Assembly (NCBI GenBank): GCA_019925105.1 | Contig: JAHGAU010000001.1 | Coordinates: forward strand, 3,038,001 to 3,102,000 | Direction of reading: 5' to 3' | Source of the DNA: Niebla homalea | Taxonomy: Eukaryota; Ascomycota; Lecanoromycetes; Lecanorales; Ramalinaceae | DNA: 64,000 bases | Part shown: positions 10,676-22,165 of the stretch, piece after piece | Numbering within the stretch: the first letter of the stretch is position 1 | How the letters are laid out: every line of letters starts with the position of its first letter | Notes under the pieces: model-generated | The model's database searches: none | What the model was told of the DNA's origin: nothing | Seen by the model: only the letters and a program-made list of their open reading frames with translations | Program-made: the position numbers and the translations under genes

Positions 10676-13585
10676 ATGGCCGAAGCAATAGCTGTTATAA
10701 GCTTGGTCCATACCATCATAGATCTGACCGATTTTGGTAGGAAGGTAGTGAAGAGGCTTTCTGAGTTCAAGGAAAATGTTCAGGAGCTGCCAGAGGCCTT
10801 TCAACACATCGGCAACCAACTGCCTATCCTGATGCGCATCGCCAATAGCTTGGAGGAACGAGCGAAAAACGGTGACTTCGCCCCAGATGCCCAGAAAGAC
10901 CTGGAGCAAGTCATCAAAGCCCTCAAGAAGGAGCTGCTCGATCTAGACGATCTGCTTGGCAAGATCCTACCCTCTGCCCGGGCTTCAACCTGGGAGAAGG
11001 GCGTCAAGGCGGTCAAAAGTATCAAGGCTCAGAAGAGCGTCGACAGCTACTCTGCAGTCATCCAAACTTATGTTCAGACTTTGAGTAATTTCCAGGTTGC
11101 TGATCATGCTAACCAAATGCGAATCATCATCGATTTCATAAAACAAAAGAGACTGGCCGAGCCAGAGCCTCGGCTCGAATTGCCTCATGTCACACCTCCA
11201 AGGAAACCTGTATGGATGCTCGAATTTGACGGTGATGAGGATTTTGTTGGCCGTGAGGAGACAATTGCTGAGGTTTCAAGAAAGTTCGACGCCAATGTTT
11301 CCCGTGTAGCCATTGTTGGAGTTGGAGGCGTTGGGTATGTTCTGATACCCTCTGATTTGTCCCCTGACTGACGAGCTGGTTGCTCCAGTAAGACTCGCAT
11401 AGCCATCGAGCATTGCCAGAAACGAAGACAGCAGGATCCCGATCTAGACATCTTTTGGATCCATGGAACCAGCAGAGCAAAGTTCGAAGCCGCTTATCGA
11501 AAGCTTGCAAGACTCATGAAAATGCCGGGCCTGGAAGACAAAGATCTCGACCTTTTGCAGCATGTCAAGGACCACTTGAGCGAGACCACGGATCGTCCTT
11601 GGCTGATGGTGCTCGACAATGCAGATGACTACCACCTCTGGCTGAAACCTGGCGGAGCATCAGACAGATCCAAAAAGCCCCTCATTGACTACTTGCCGCG
11701 CTCGACTCCAGCTGCTCACGGCAAAATCCTCATCACGACGCGCGATGGCCAGCTAGGTCTGAGATTAACCGAGGGCAAGTCTGAGACGGTACAAGTGAAT
11801 AAACTCGGTGCTAAGGATGCAGCATGCCTACTTCGAGCCAAGCTGCTGGAAGGCAAGAGTTTGTGCGATGAGGATGCGGATGAGCTCACCGATGCTTTAG
11901 GGCATCTGCCACTGACAATCACACAAGCGGCGGCATACTTGAACGAGATTGGGACCAGTGCAGCTGAATATCTGACCGACTTTCGGCAGGGCCTGGCTGA
12001 TATCCCTGAGCTGCTAGCCAACAGCATTGATGATCCTAATCGCGATCGTGACACTTCGAATTCAGTCTTTCAGACGTGGAGGCTCTCTTTTGAGCAGATC
12101 TCGAAGCAAAGCCCACGGGCGGCTGAAGTCTTATCACTCATGGCAATGCTTGACCGGCAAGGAATATCGCAAGATCTTCTGCGCAAAGAAGGGGAATCCA
12201 TGCTCCAGTTTCGGGCTGCGATTTCAAAGTTGAAAGCGTTCTCCTTCATTACTGAGGAGAAGAAGATGTCTAAGTACAGCATGCACCGACTGGTACAGCT
12301 CTCGACACAGCAGTGGCTGGAGCACCTTAGTAGCGTACTCCAATATCAGGGGATCGCCATCATAGCCGTCTCTAGCTGCACTCCACGAGTTATGAGTTTT
12401 GATATCTGGCCCGTGTTTGTCGAGTTGAGACCTCACATTAATACAGTACTCGAGTACGACGTCTCTCACCAAGAGATCCTGGTCCACCGCGCCGTCATCC
12501 TGCATGGTATCGGACATTATACAATGGAGCAAGGCGAGATAGAAATTGCGCAGAATCTGTTCAATGAAGCTCACGCTATACGGCTCGAACATCTTGGAAC
12601 TGAACACGAAGATACACTGACCACACTATCAGTTCTAGGTGTATGCCTCAATAAGCTGGCTAAATGGTCGGAAGCCCGACCGCTGCAACGCGAGGTCCTG
12701 GATAGATGTTATAAGGCACTTGGTGGCAGCCATCGCCTGACCCTGAAAAGCATGTCGAGACTCGCTACTACACACAATAGAGCAGGCGACAATCTTGGCT
12801 GCCTGGAGCTACAACTCGAGGTCTTGAAGCAAATGGAATCCGAGCTTGGTCCCGAGGACCTCGATACTCTCACCGAAATGAGCAATCTCATGTACACGCT
12901 CAACAAACTACACCGCTGGGATGAAGCCAACAGAGTCGGCAATCGTGCACTGGAATTACGCACCAAAGTTCTTGGCCCAGAGCACCCTGACACTGTAACA
13001 ATCATGGCGGGCTTGAGCATCACATACAACAAACAACGTCGCTGGAACGAAGCGGTGGAAATGGAAGAGCGCGTGCTCCAACTACGTGAGGATGCACTTG
13101 GCCCCGATCATCCCAAGACTTTACAAGCAATGGAAAATCTTGCCCGCAATTACGGCTATCAGAGCCGCCCCAGAGAAGCGGAGCAGCTACTCCGTCGGGT
13201 CGTTGAAGTGCGATTACGCACAAAAGGTCCTGAGGATACCATGACCGCTCGCGCGCAATCTGTCCTCAATCGCTATGAGCAACAGAAAGATGCTCACCTC
13301 AATGTACTCTCTGCGGAGTCAGGATGGTCACAGAGGGGTTGGCCAAAAGGGCGCTCCACACCTTGGCCGAGAGGAAGGGGAGGCAATCGAGGATATCACA
13401 GTCGTCAAGGCTCACGTGGAGGGAGTCAAGGGGAATCCCTAAGCGGCAGCCCAATTGGGTCAAACCAAGCGACTCCCGGTTCGACCAAAGAGCAACAACA
13501 AAGACGTAGTAGGCGGGCCGACAGAAGCCCGCCGCCGCCATACACTGCGAGGGATCTTAGCGGTAGCTGGAGGAGGCAGTCATGA
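10676..13585 (+). CDS. NLR-type protein: SesA-like N-terminus, NB-ARC, TPR repeats
   Basis: A STAND-class NTPase of the fungal NLR type; characterised relatives act in heterokaryon incompatibility and non-self response. Exons 10676-11334 and 11389-13585 give 951 residues. Residues 1 to about 130 are helical and resemble the SesA/NACHT N-terminal domain (a LPEAFQHIGNQLP stretch). The NB-ARC follows, with P-loop GVGGVGKT near 215-222, Walker B WLMVLDNADD, an ILITTRDGQ sensor motif and LGHLPL. From about residue 590 there are roughly five 42-residue kinesin-light-chain-type TPRs (LGPEHPDT, LGPDHPKT). The last about 90 residues are basic and low in complexity with RG/GRG motifs. The single intron interrupts a glycine codon within the P-loop, so it must be removed for function. 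The N-terminal domain type is inferred from general pattern rather than from a search. Confidence 0.9.
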
Positions 13586-15125
13586 ACATACGGGTTGAGG
13601 TTCTATATCACGCAGATAATGAAACATGACAGATAATTCGCAAAAAAATATGGCAAGGTGACTGACGTGACAATGGACGCTACGAGGTAAGACATGCTTG
13701 TTCCTGTTGAAGAGACAACTCATCCAGACGCGTCTTTCCTCATAGCGGTATATCAAGATTAGAGAAACTGCACCGTCAAATTCCAGAACGATGACTCTAT
13801 AGTGAAGACCACCCCCCGCCATCCTCCACAAATAAACGTAGACAATGCAGCCTCCTCTTCTGACATCCAATCACGAAGCCGAAGCACCACCCACGTCATA
13901 GGAGGGAGAGGCGAACAACATGAGTGTTTTATCCCTTCCTGCTTTCTTTCACTTTCCCGGCTACTTGAACCCGTTGCTTGCAGTGTCATGGGCCACCAGC
14001 GAAACAAAGCTTTGACAGCACTTTTTCAATTTCCATGTACCTCCCGGCCCAAGATTTTCAAAACAGCTCATCTTCGTTTTTCCCTTCCCTTCTACCAGAA
14101 CCTACGTCTGACTCATTTTCAAGCGAGTTCAGTCAACCACTTAAGTAATCTCCCACCGTTTTCAACCTCTGTGGCATCATCTCGAGGGATGAGGCAGTCA
14201 TCTGGCGCCCCTGCTCCAGTCCATAGTACTCAAAGCAGCTTGGATGCCAACGTACCACCCAATCACCGCACTAAGCAGCTCCAGACACACCGCTGTTCGA
14301 ACCATCATACCAGCTCCAGCATGACGAAGACTTCCAGAAAACCAGGTGAAGGAGGTATCGCAGGTTGCTCGGGAAGACAATATCGAGGAACTCGAACACG
14401 TCAATCAGGGCTGGGGGCTGATCTGTATGGAGAAAAAACTGTGTTCCTCGTTGGCGTCTTCATGCATCTCATGTCGTGGCACGCTGGTTGTGAGAGGTCA
14501 GCGATCGGAATGTACCTTGCTGGTAATGGGTGGGGTGGGAGGGGGGGGGAAGGTGGAGTAAAATTCTGCGATGCTGCTCTGGAAACCAAACCCTACGAAT
14601 CAGAGCTGATTGGCGCCTGCAATGGTAGATGAGGATGAAAATAGAATCAAAGTTGCTAAGCCTCTTTGATTGATAATTTTGTGAGTTTGTCACGGATTGG
14701 GTTTTCCCACGTCGTTATTGAGCCGTCATGTAAGATGAAACTTGTATAATAGAGCACGTTGACGCACATCTCAGTACACCTGGGTATGACCCGCAGATAG
14801 ATTCACTCATTTTACTGATGTACCATTCAGGGATCGGTCTTGTAAAGGGATACACATTTTCTTTTTGTTGCCAAATAAGATATTTCTTGGTCATGAATCA
14901 CGCTACTTGGTTTCCTAGGGGCCAGACCGTCAGAGAAATGATATAGCCGACACCCGTCCAACCCCCTGGGGCGAACGCGAAACACGGGTCGGTATGCGCA
15001 AGTAGAGTACCCCATGAAGACATGCTGCCTGTGATAAAGAAGCCATCTCCCATGTCTAAAGCGATCTTTCCCAAAAACACTATTTCAACCGTCCAACCAT
15101 CACAACTACAACATCATCTTTCATC
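13586..15125. other. Intergenic region with an unsupported 276-codon open frame
   Basis: A plus-strand frame (13802-14632) is open for 276 codons but has no recognisable domain, uneven composition and a G-run near its end. An overlapping frame near 14346-14420 has a short Glu-rich helical stretch that looks more protein-like, but I could not splice it into a gene. I call nothing here with confidence. Confidence 0.3.
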
Positions 15126-15608
15126 ATGCATTACTTCGTTCTCACCCTTCTTCTCAGCACCGCCGCCAACCTCTCTACTGCCCTGGTACTCCTGCCCAGG
15201 CAACCTGACGGTGCCAAAGACGGCTGCCACCCTAAAGACTTTATCCAATCCTGTACGCCAAGGAGGGTAGACGGCGGAAGCCCAGATGAGCTCGTAGGCC
15301 AAGTACAGCTCAAATGCAAAGCCACATGCTGGCCCGCCATTGATGGAGGCCCCCCGGCGGGCGTCTCGAAGTGGGATCCGAAGGGCTGTGGGGTCAGTTT
15401 CTTTTTCTTCTTCTTTTTTTATCTATCTCCCTCACCCACCCCCTACAATGGCGGAAATCTGACTGCTTCTTCTTCTCAGCAATGCCTCCTCCCATTCGTA
15501 CCGCATGGAGGAGCTGCCGCTTTAGAAATAGCCCCCACCTGTGGGCTTTTCTTCGACAGATGTGGTGTTGACTCCGGTGGAATCAGTTTCTCTACCGCCG
15601 ATTATTGA
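15126..15608 (+). CDS. Small secreted cysteine-rich protein (8 Cys)
   Basis: Exons 15126-15392 and 15480-15608 encode 131 residues. The N-terminus is a signal peptide: Met, a short polar start and a hydrophobic core within residues 3-22, ending near an LPRQ that could be a dibasic-like or signal cleavage area. The mature part has eight cysteines at 34, 43, 64, 68, 88, 91, 110 and 117, an even number suited to four disulfides. The 87-bp intron (GTCAGT..CTGAC..CAG) is a multiple of three, so the gene also reads straight through it, but that reading inserts a poly-Phe tract from the polypyrimidine run and is unlikely. No known family is recognised. Candidate roles such as effector or antimicrobial protein are inference only. 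Confidence 0.7.
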   Translation: MHYFVLTLLLSTAANLSTALVLLPRQPDGAKDGCHPKDFIQSCTPRRVDGGSPDELVGQVQLKCKATCWPAIDGGPPAGVSKWDPKGCGVSFFFFFFFYLSPSPTPYNGGNLTASSSQQCLLPFVPHGGAAALEIAPTCGLFFDRCGVDSGGISFSTADY

Positions 15609-17399
15609 TCAGGGCCATGGAGGCTCGCTCGGATCTGGTGGCAATATCGGCTGAGGGACAATGGGCATGGGGTGATACAATTGTGATTTCAGGGAGGGTT
15701 CGATGCGGTGAGGATACGGTGCTGCTTTGGGCTTCTCGTTGGATGAATGTCAATATGGGCTTGTCCTCGGTGTATATAGACCAGTATGCAGACAGATCCC
15801 ATACATTGACCGGCTTGCTTAAGCACATGAATAACACGTTGCATTTATTCATTCGTGTTCACATAGTTTCCATGGTGAAGTGAGGGGATCAAGAGGATTC
15901 AAAACAGTATGGATGTCCGGATCCCTAGATCTTGACCATCAAAGTTTTGCATATATATTGTATTGGTAACGTGGATCAAGATGAAAATCTCATAAGCATC
16001 ACCTTGTGGTCGGAGAATGACCAGAAGGCAAGTTCCGCACATCAAGCAGCGTAAGGCATACTCTGCGACCGCATTGACAGCACTGGGAGCCGTTCCAAAA
16101 TATGGAGGATCCGTTATAAAGAAGGCGTTATGACCGGCTCGGAACCCTCGCGACGGGTCATGGTCATGTTCACCAATTTGCGCAACTCAATCGAGCCCCC
16201 GAAACGGATGGACAGAACGCGCCTGCTCGCGGTGAGCAAGCCAGTGGGGCCTCGAATGTTGATGAGCGACTATGTGCTTATGTGGGGTCCTGGAATTTTT
16301 GCGAGAGCCTGACTTTTATCATCGGATCCAAAGACTGTACGGAAAGCCAGAGTGTGAAGCGCTGCCGTTGTGCTGAAAAGGGTTTCGAAAGCGCTCAGGT
16401 GAGCGAGATGAGTATGAGTTGAGCTATTTAAAATTGTACGTAAGTCGTCGCTCCGAAGACTAAAATAGCAGGAGTGTTTGATCAGCTTGTCCAAAACCTC
16501 GGATCAATGGATCAGCTTCAGTGGCTAGAGGGGTGTCATCGGATACTCCCAATCTCAATCCAACAACTACCAGTTGTTGGATCTCAACAGGATTGTTTTG
16601 TGGCAATGCTGACCCATTATTAGATGATCAGTCAAATGATTTCCCCGCTGATCCCTGATTCGTCGTCATGGAGATTGGTTCGAAGATGGCCATGCGAAAT
16701 TCACCATCGCACGTGACAAATCTGATTATTCTCAACGCACTCACTCGGAGGTAATCATCACAGATTAGACATGGCAATTCCAAAGCGCCAAAGTTGAAGC
16801 TTCGTATGACTGCGTGAAGGGGACTTCGCAAGGTCCGTCATCTTGGCGTGCAGTTACGCTATCCAGCAACCACAGGCTTTGAAGCCATGTCTTTCGCTAT
16901 GACTGACCTTGGAAGTGTGGGAGGTGTTGATGACGCCTCCAGGGTATTACTGGTAAAGAGCCGCTAGGAAGGAAAAGTGCTGTGAATATCTCAGCACCCA
17001 TCGATATATCCTTGATTACTTCTGCAGATATTTTTACTCTTCTTCCACCCTCGAAATAGTCTGAATTAATGATCATGTTGCTCCTTCACGTCAACGAGTC
17101 TTTCTGGTCACAGGATTATGGCCTCTGTGTGCCTCACTGGGATATTGTGACCAGACACGGTGAAGGCGAGCAACCTGGCGAAGCAGCTGCACCGGCAAAT
17201 ATCTAGGCCCAAGGGCACTAATCTAAAGACAATGCTCAAACATGGTTCAAGGTTCTACCTTTACTCAGAAGGGTTGACAATGACAGTAGGACAGTATCGT
17301 AGATAGGACCCGTCTTTAAAAAGAAACACCGTGTCTGTGCCATGAGTATCTCGACAGCGTAATATCCAGAAGATCAGAGTACTCAAGAGATCCGGAGAC
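15609..17399. other. Gene-poor region, nothing recognised
   Basis: About 1.8 kb with stops in all frames at short intervals and no family signature. Short coding-like stretches on the minus strand near 16000-16320 could not be joined or assigned. Confidence 0.4.
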
Positions 17400-18052
17400 C
17401 TACTTCCGCTGTCCAGGCATTACGTTGCTGAAAATGACAGTCAAGTTTGACGGTGCGTCTTGTACTGCAGGGAGGAAATCTTTCCCTCTTCCATCAATAA
17501 CGGCCATCATGGACTTCAAGGTGTTATGCTGCAACAGAGCTGTAGGGAAGAAATCCCGAATAGTTCTGTGCTTCACCAATCAAGTAGTCTGCAAGTGCAG
17601 GATCTGCGTATCCAAGCGGTTGAGCGGGCTCGTCGGTCCAGAAGCTATTTGTGCCATGCGAACGCATCTGCCCCCTCCTGCACTACAAGAGAGTAATTGA
17701 ACCCAACGTCGGCGGCTGGGATCGCCCAGGTCCAATACGGGGACACGTAGTATTTGCGATCAATACGCTGTTGAAGATGGCCGGACTGGTAGATAAAGAG
17801 ATGTTCTGGATTCCACAAATGGCGAGGTAGGTGTCAGATTGGTAGAGAGCGTAGCTCTGGGTCAAAGTTTCATGGTCTCACTCCACATCATGCAACATCA
17901 GCGTCAGAACCACCCATGGCAGCTAGTCCTTGTGAAACGAGATCCTGCGCCGAAGGCATCCCGGTATGGAATGTATTTGTCTGCTCGTCCAAGGGTTCAG
18001 GATGAGAAGATCCAACACAAAGGCTGAGAATGCAAGCAAGGTGCAGCATACT
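17400..18052 (-). pseudogene. Degraded gene for a secreted protein, family unassigned
   Basis: On the minus strand an ATG at 18052 opens a short signal-peptide-like start (MLHLACILSLCVGS) that ends in a stop after about 55 residues. Further along come protein-like stretches in shifted frames: one with YYVSPYWTWAIPAADVGF (about 17650-17790), the next, one base out of phase, with NSFWTDEPAQPLGYADP (about 17545-17665), and a third with NLTVIFSNVMPGQ near 17420-17460. These are too protein-like to be random, and the frame changes do not fall at GT..AG sites. I therefore read a decayed gene of unknown family. A TATA-like box lies upstream at 18167-18174. Confidence 0.45.
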
Positions 18053-18166
18053 AATGGCAGCAGAGAGCTTTCTTGAGACAAATCTAATTTTCGAAGAAAG
18101 AAAGATCAATCAGCACGAGATCCACAGACTTTCAGCTTGCAGTCTGTAATAATGGGTGTATCCTGC

Positions 18167-18174
18167 TTATATAC
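18167..18174 (-). promoter_or_regulatory. TATA-like box
   Basis: Reads TATATAAG on the minus strand, about 115-120 bp upstream of the ATG of the degraded secreted-protein gene. Spacing is normal for a fungal core promoter. Confidence 0.4.
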
Positions 18175-20239
18175 TGCTGTGAGTATTGTCGGACGGTGCG
18201 GTCTCAGCATCTTATTGGACTGCATGCGCTTTCCCACCCCGAGACGGCAGCCTTGATTTCAGAGGTAGAGAGTCTGACACGTCACTTAATGGTCATGAAC
18301 CGTCGTGAGTAGATGCCATATTTCAGTGAGCTCTCATACACAGCTTTGGATCTTGAAGCGGCGTTCGGCAAAGCAATCGGCTCCGTAAAAAGACCACATT
18401 GGGTCATGAGTCTCCGACATTACTTAACAACATATGATCGACACTCATTTGGTTTTGATGAAATTAAGTCCAATGTAAGAGGTCCATCTAGCGATGCTGT
18501 ATGCTACTGAAGGCGGAATTCAAGAGCACTTGAAGTATGAAAGTAGGTATGCGTAGCTTCAGCCTTGTTTGAAAGTCTTCGCAATCCTGATACTTGAAAA
18601 TTATGGCGGCATTGAGCCCCAACAATAGCTGCCTGTAAATTCTGTACCGATAACGATTTCAGGAGTCGATCTACACTAGTATTTAGTTTGGGCAAGCTCA
18701 TTGCCCGTCCCCATCCAAGCTTGAACATAAGGTAGTTGCTCAAAGAAGCTGGGGGACCCTAAAGCTTTCTGTTCGACGAGAGAATATCAGGATTCAATTC
18801 CAAGCTGCCTTCAGTCCATGAAATTTGAGTGACGGGAATCCGTCAGAATAGGAACTCTAATATAAATACAACCTCTCAGCAAGTCCTGCAAGCATCGGTG
18901 CCGTAGTGATCCAATCAAGCCAGTCACCTGCCCTGACAATGTCTGAACGACCCCACCCCTGGCTCTTGGGCCTCCGAGGAGTCGCAAATGAAGTTTGGAT
19001 CCGGTGCCTTCTGACCATAACAGCAAGGCCCAAGTGGACATCGTTCTATAGCGCTCAGTGCGACACACAAAGGTATGTGGGGCTTCAATCATGACCACTT
19101 CTAGATAGTCCTACCTCCCGTCATAGTCAGGTATTCGATCTCCAACATTCAGATCTTGCCATGCAGGCATGATCTCGCGACGCGCGCCCCAGCTGGATGG
19201 CATTCACCGTTCCATTCGACAGCTCAAGTAACATCCGCCATGGCGCTTTCCCAATTGGACGACCCAAGGCCAAGCAAGAAGAGAAAGGGAGTTAAGAAAA
19301 ATAGTTATCCTTGACGCATTTGGAATTATATGGTCGCCGGCATACAATGCTTCCTCATCTGTGCTCTTTTGGGTGAGACTGAGCGCTTATGTGAAGCTGA
19401 CGTCATGGTATCTGACTGAGTACAGCCTTGAAGGGCTGAGACCAGTTCAGAAGTATTGTATGTGATTGACTGTCGTTACGAGTCAAGCAGCATCGAGATT
19501 AAGCTGAATGATGTTATTGTCCGTCCCTCGGTCGGCGGGATAGTAAGCTCAAGAACTGCCTCCGTGCTCGGCATTTCCTTGATACTTGATTCATGGAGGA
19601 CAGCCTCGGTGGTCCTCAGCACACTCCCACTTCTCAAGACTAGACTCCATCATATTCACTTCATTTAGTGATACATAGTCTCTATGCAAGGATGCAATCG
19701 AATTCGCGAAAGAAGTCGATGGACACGTCTATTTTCCGAAGTTAGAATGCCTTGGTGTCGTGCAGATCCTTGTCCGCACTGACCAGAGCATCCGGCATAT
19801 TGACTTGAAATTTGCGTAAATGAACAATACGAACGCACTGTATCTCGCTCGCTGCATTTGTGGTCTCTTGGGATACTTAAGCTTGCATGGCTCTCTGAGT
19901 CTTGGTCACGGAATTAAGATGGTAGGTGAAGAAACATTTTCAATTTTGTGTACTAAAGGCCAAGGCTAGCTGACATCTCCATCGGCAGCATCATATCACG
20001 GAAGCTGCTGCTCAACTTTCCACCGCTAGAAACCCCCCAGATTGATCACCCTCCATGCCATCCATCCATCATTTCATACCCCAAAGCCACTCGCAGTGGT
20101 ATGCCCCCTGGTGAATCATGATACGCCGGAGGCCAGAAGTAATCGCGCTGGAGCTCTGAATAGGTCAGGTAGCGCCGATAGTTGATGGGTAAAGAGAGTG
20201 ACTTACCACGTGAATTTTCAAGCTCCTTCCACCCTCTTC
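18175..20239. other. Gene-poor region, nothing recognised
   Basis: About 2 kb with only short open frames. None carries a recognisable motif or plausible splice partners. It leads into the repeat element that begins near 20240. Confidence 0.4.
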
Positions 20240-20815
20240 GGATACTCATTGCTCACTCACTCGCTCACAAGGCCGCTCACTCACTCACTCACAAATAGGA
20301 AGGCAAATGTGGCAAAGAAAAGTGATTTCACTTACTCGTTGTGTGTGTTACTCAGTTGGTCTCCAGAGTGCCTTGACGATTCTGAGGACTTGATTGCCTC
20401 AGCTAGGACTTTGCCGCTGCGCGGGCTTTTGCGACACTTGTCGACTTGGGGTGCCTCGGCGGATCTGAGGACTTGATCGCGACACTTGTCGACGATTGCG
20501 ACACTTGTCGACTTTTGCGACACTTGTCGTCTTTGGTGCCTCGGTGATTCTGAGGACTTGTTCGCGACACTTGTCGACGATTGCGACACTTGTCGACTTT
20601 GGGTGCCTCGGTGATTCTGAGGACTTGAGCCCCCCATACGGGCTGGCCTCGATGAGACCTTGCCTCGCCGCAGAGAGGTCTTTTGTTGAATTCAGCTAGG
20701 GTCACGTCAGCTTTCAGTCCGAGGTCTTGGTTCTTAGGAATCCATTCTGTCAAGTGGGTAGTGAGCGAGTGAGTGAGTGAGCGAGAGAGTGGGTGAGCGA
20801 GGGAGTAACAGAGTG
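20240..20815. repeat. Composite tandem repeat framed by inverted CTCA/TGAG tracts
   Basis: The left edge (about 20250-20296) is made of CTCACTCACTCGCTCAC-type tetranucleotide repeats. The right edge (about 20760-20806) is the same kind of tract in inverse complement, GTGAGCGAGTGAGTGAG. Between them (20368-20629) four copies of a roughly 25-bp unit with core GATTCTGAGGACTTG (the third position varies) alternate with six copies of GCGACACTTGTCG, most followed by AC so that they carry a GTCGAC palindrome. Copies differ by a few bases and the spacing is irregular (periods of about 85 and 67 bp), so it is a degenerate minisatellite rather than a CRISPR. It may be the core of a foldback or MITE-like element, but no target duplication was verified. 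Confidence 0.75.
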
Positions 20816-21379
20816 AGCATATGTGTCATGACCAAGGAAGGCACCAAATGTTGAAGTGTTGTCAGCTGGCTCGGTCGACTATGATTCTTGGGGGGATTGG
20901 TATCAAGATCTTGGATAGGATTCCAGGATTGCAAAGAACACCCTCTTCCATGCATCAATGGCTGAGATTAGGAGATGCTGAGGGTTGAGGTTGTGTGTAA
21001 GAGAGAGAAAGAAGAAGGGTGAGAGGGACGAATATATAGACGTCGCCAAGGCACTAGTCTGTCCTAACAACATCGTCATTCACAACACATACGACAAGTG
21101 TTACTCTTTCTCAGCCTTGCAATTTGGAATAAGGCAGGTGAAAAAGTCACTAGCGTGTGTATTCGGACCTTCAGATGGGGTAATTTGGAGGAAGTGTCAA
21201 GGGTAACATCGGATTCACAATACTAATCGACCACCTAGCTCGTAGGATGGCTCGACACATTCGTATTTGCCTCCACCCAATCGTCAACATCACCGGGAAT
21301 CGAAACTTCCTACTTCTTGTATTCATCACCGCCTTTTTTCTTCTCATTCCTAACAGTAACAAGCACTTACTCTTTCAGA
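20816..21379. other. Intergenic, ending in a strong splice-acceptor-like sequence
   Basis: No coding segment is recognised. Just before the ATG at 21380 the sequence reads CTAACAG .. CTCTTTCAG, a good branch site and 3' splice site. The next gene may therefore have a 5' UTR intron or a further upstream exon that I could not find. Confidence 0.35.
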
Positions 21380-22165
21380 ATGTCACAACACGGAGATGCC
21401 TCGATCTGGGTAAATAGGGCCTTGGTGAGATCATATGATTATATGCTTTGCTGATTTAGCTGAGGGTGTTGATGAATTTGCATGGATGAACGAGCTCCGC
21501 AGCATTGGAGTAGATTGGGCCACTATTAAGGACATGGTCTCTTCTGTGAGTATAGCGATTTCTACTACGTTTTTCGTTCGAATGAAGATCGTAGATATAC
21601 CCTGATATCACACCTGCGTCTGTCCCGAAGGAGTTCCACGTAAGTTTAACAATTCAGCAGCGTGGCCAAGGCTGACAGCGAATAGGGACTGAAGAAGAAG
21701 TTAATACAATCCCATAAGATCGATCCCACAACCTTAGAACCCATCAACCACCCTTCCGATACTGACCAGCCTCTGCCCACCTCCGACGACAATGCAGCCG
21801 ACACTCACCCACCTTCGCCCACTTCCGCCGACAACGCAGCCGACACTGACCAGCCTCTGCCCACTTCGGGAGAAAATGCAACCGACACTGACGGCCATCA
21901 AGGCGAGGTTGTTGAAGAGATCTATGCAGCAGCCATCGATCAGATCGCGGAAGCGCTAGACACACTGCGCAACGATATGCTGAAAGCTTACAAAGGTGTT
22001 ATGTCGGAGCGGGACGGCCTCCGCAGAGAGGTCGTTGCTCTGAAGAAGGAGCGGACTGGGTCACAGCAGGAACCAGCCTAGGGGCCAGAGAAGAGCAGCA
22101 TTTGCCGGCACCTTGCACAGGACGGATTTTGTGAGAACAGACAGTGCCGCTTCGTTCACCAATAA
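21380..22165 (+). CDS. Small coiled-coil protein with a CCCH zinc-finger tail behind an in-frame TAG
   Basis: Exons inferred at 21380-21409, 21465-21545, 21595-21639 and 21686-22081 join in one frame to 183 residues ending at TAG (22079-22081). The first intron is the least certain. The middle has three degenerate copies of a DNAADTDQPLPTS-like unit. The last about 50 residues before the stop form a charged coiled coil (AEALDTLRNDMLK .. LRREVVALKKER). Directly after the TAG, in the same frame with no intron signal, 27 more codons run to TAA (22163-22165) and contain CRHLAQDGFCENRQCRFVH, a C-x8-C-x4-C-x3-H arrangement close to CCCH RNA-binding fingers. Either the TAG is a recent nonsense change that removes the finger, or it is read through. 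The family of the N-terminal part is unknown. Confidence 0.6.

Noticed and set aside
13802..14632. A 276-codon plus-strand frame as a gene
   Set aside because: No domain, biased composition and no supporting signals.
15393..15479. Poly-Phe stretch as part of the secreted protein
   Set aside because: It is the polypyrimidine tract of an in-frame-length intron with a good donor, branch site and acceptor.
20368..20629. CRISPR-like array
   Set aside because: Units are degenerate, spacers are themselves repeats, and the context is fungal; it is a minisatellite.
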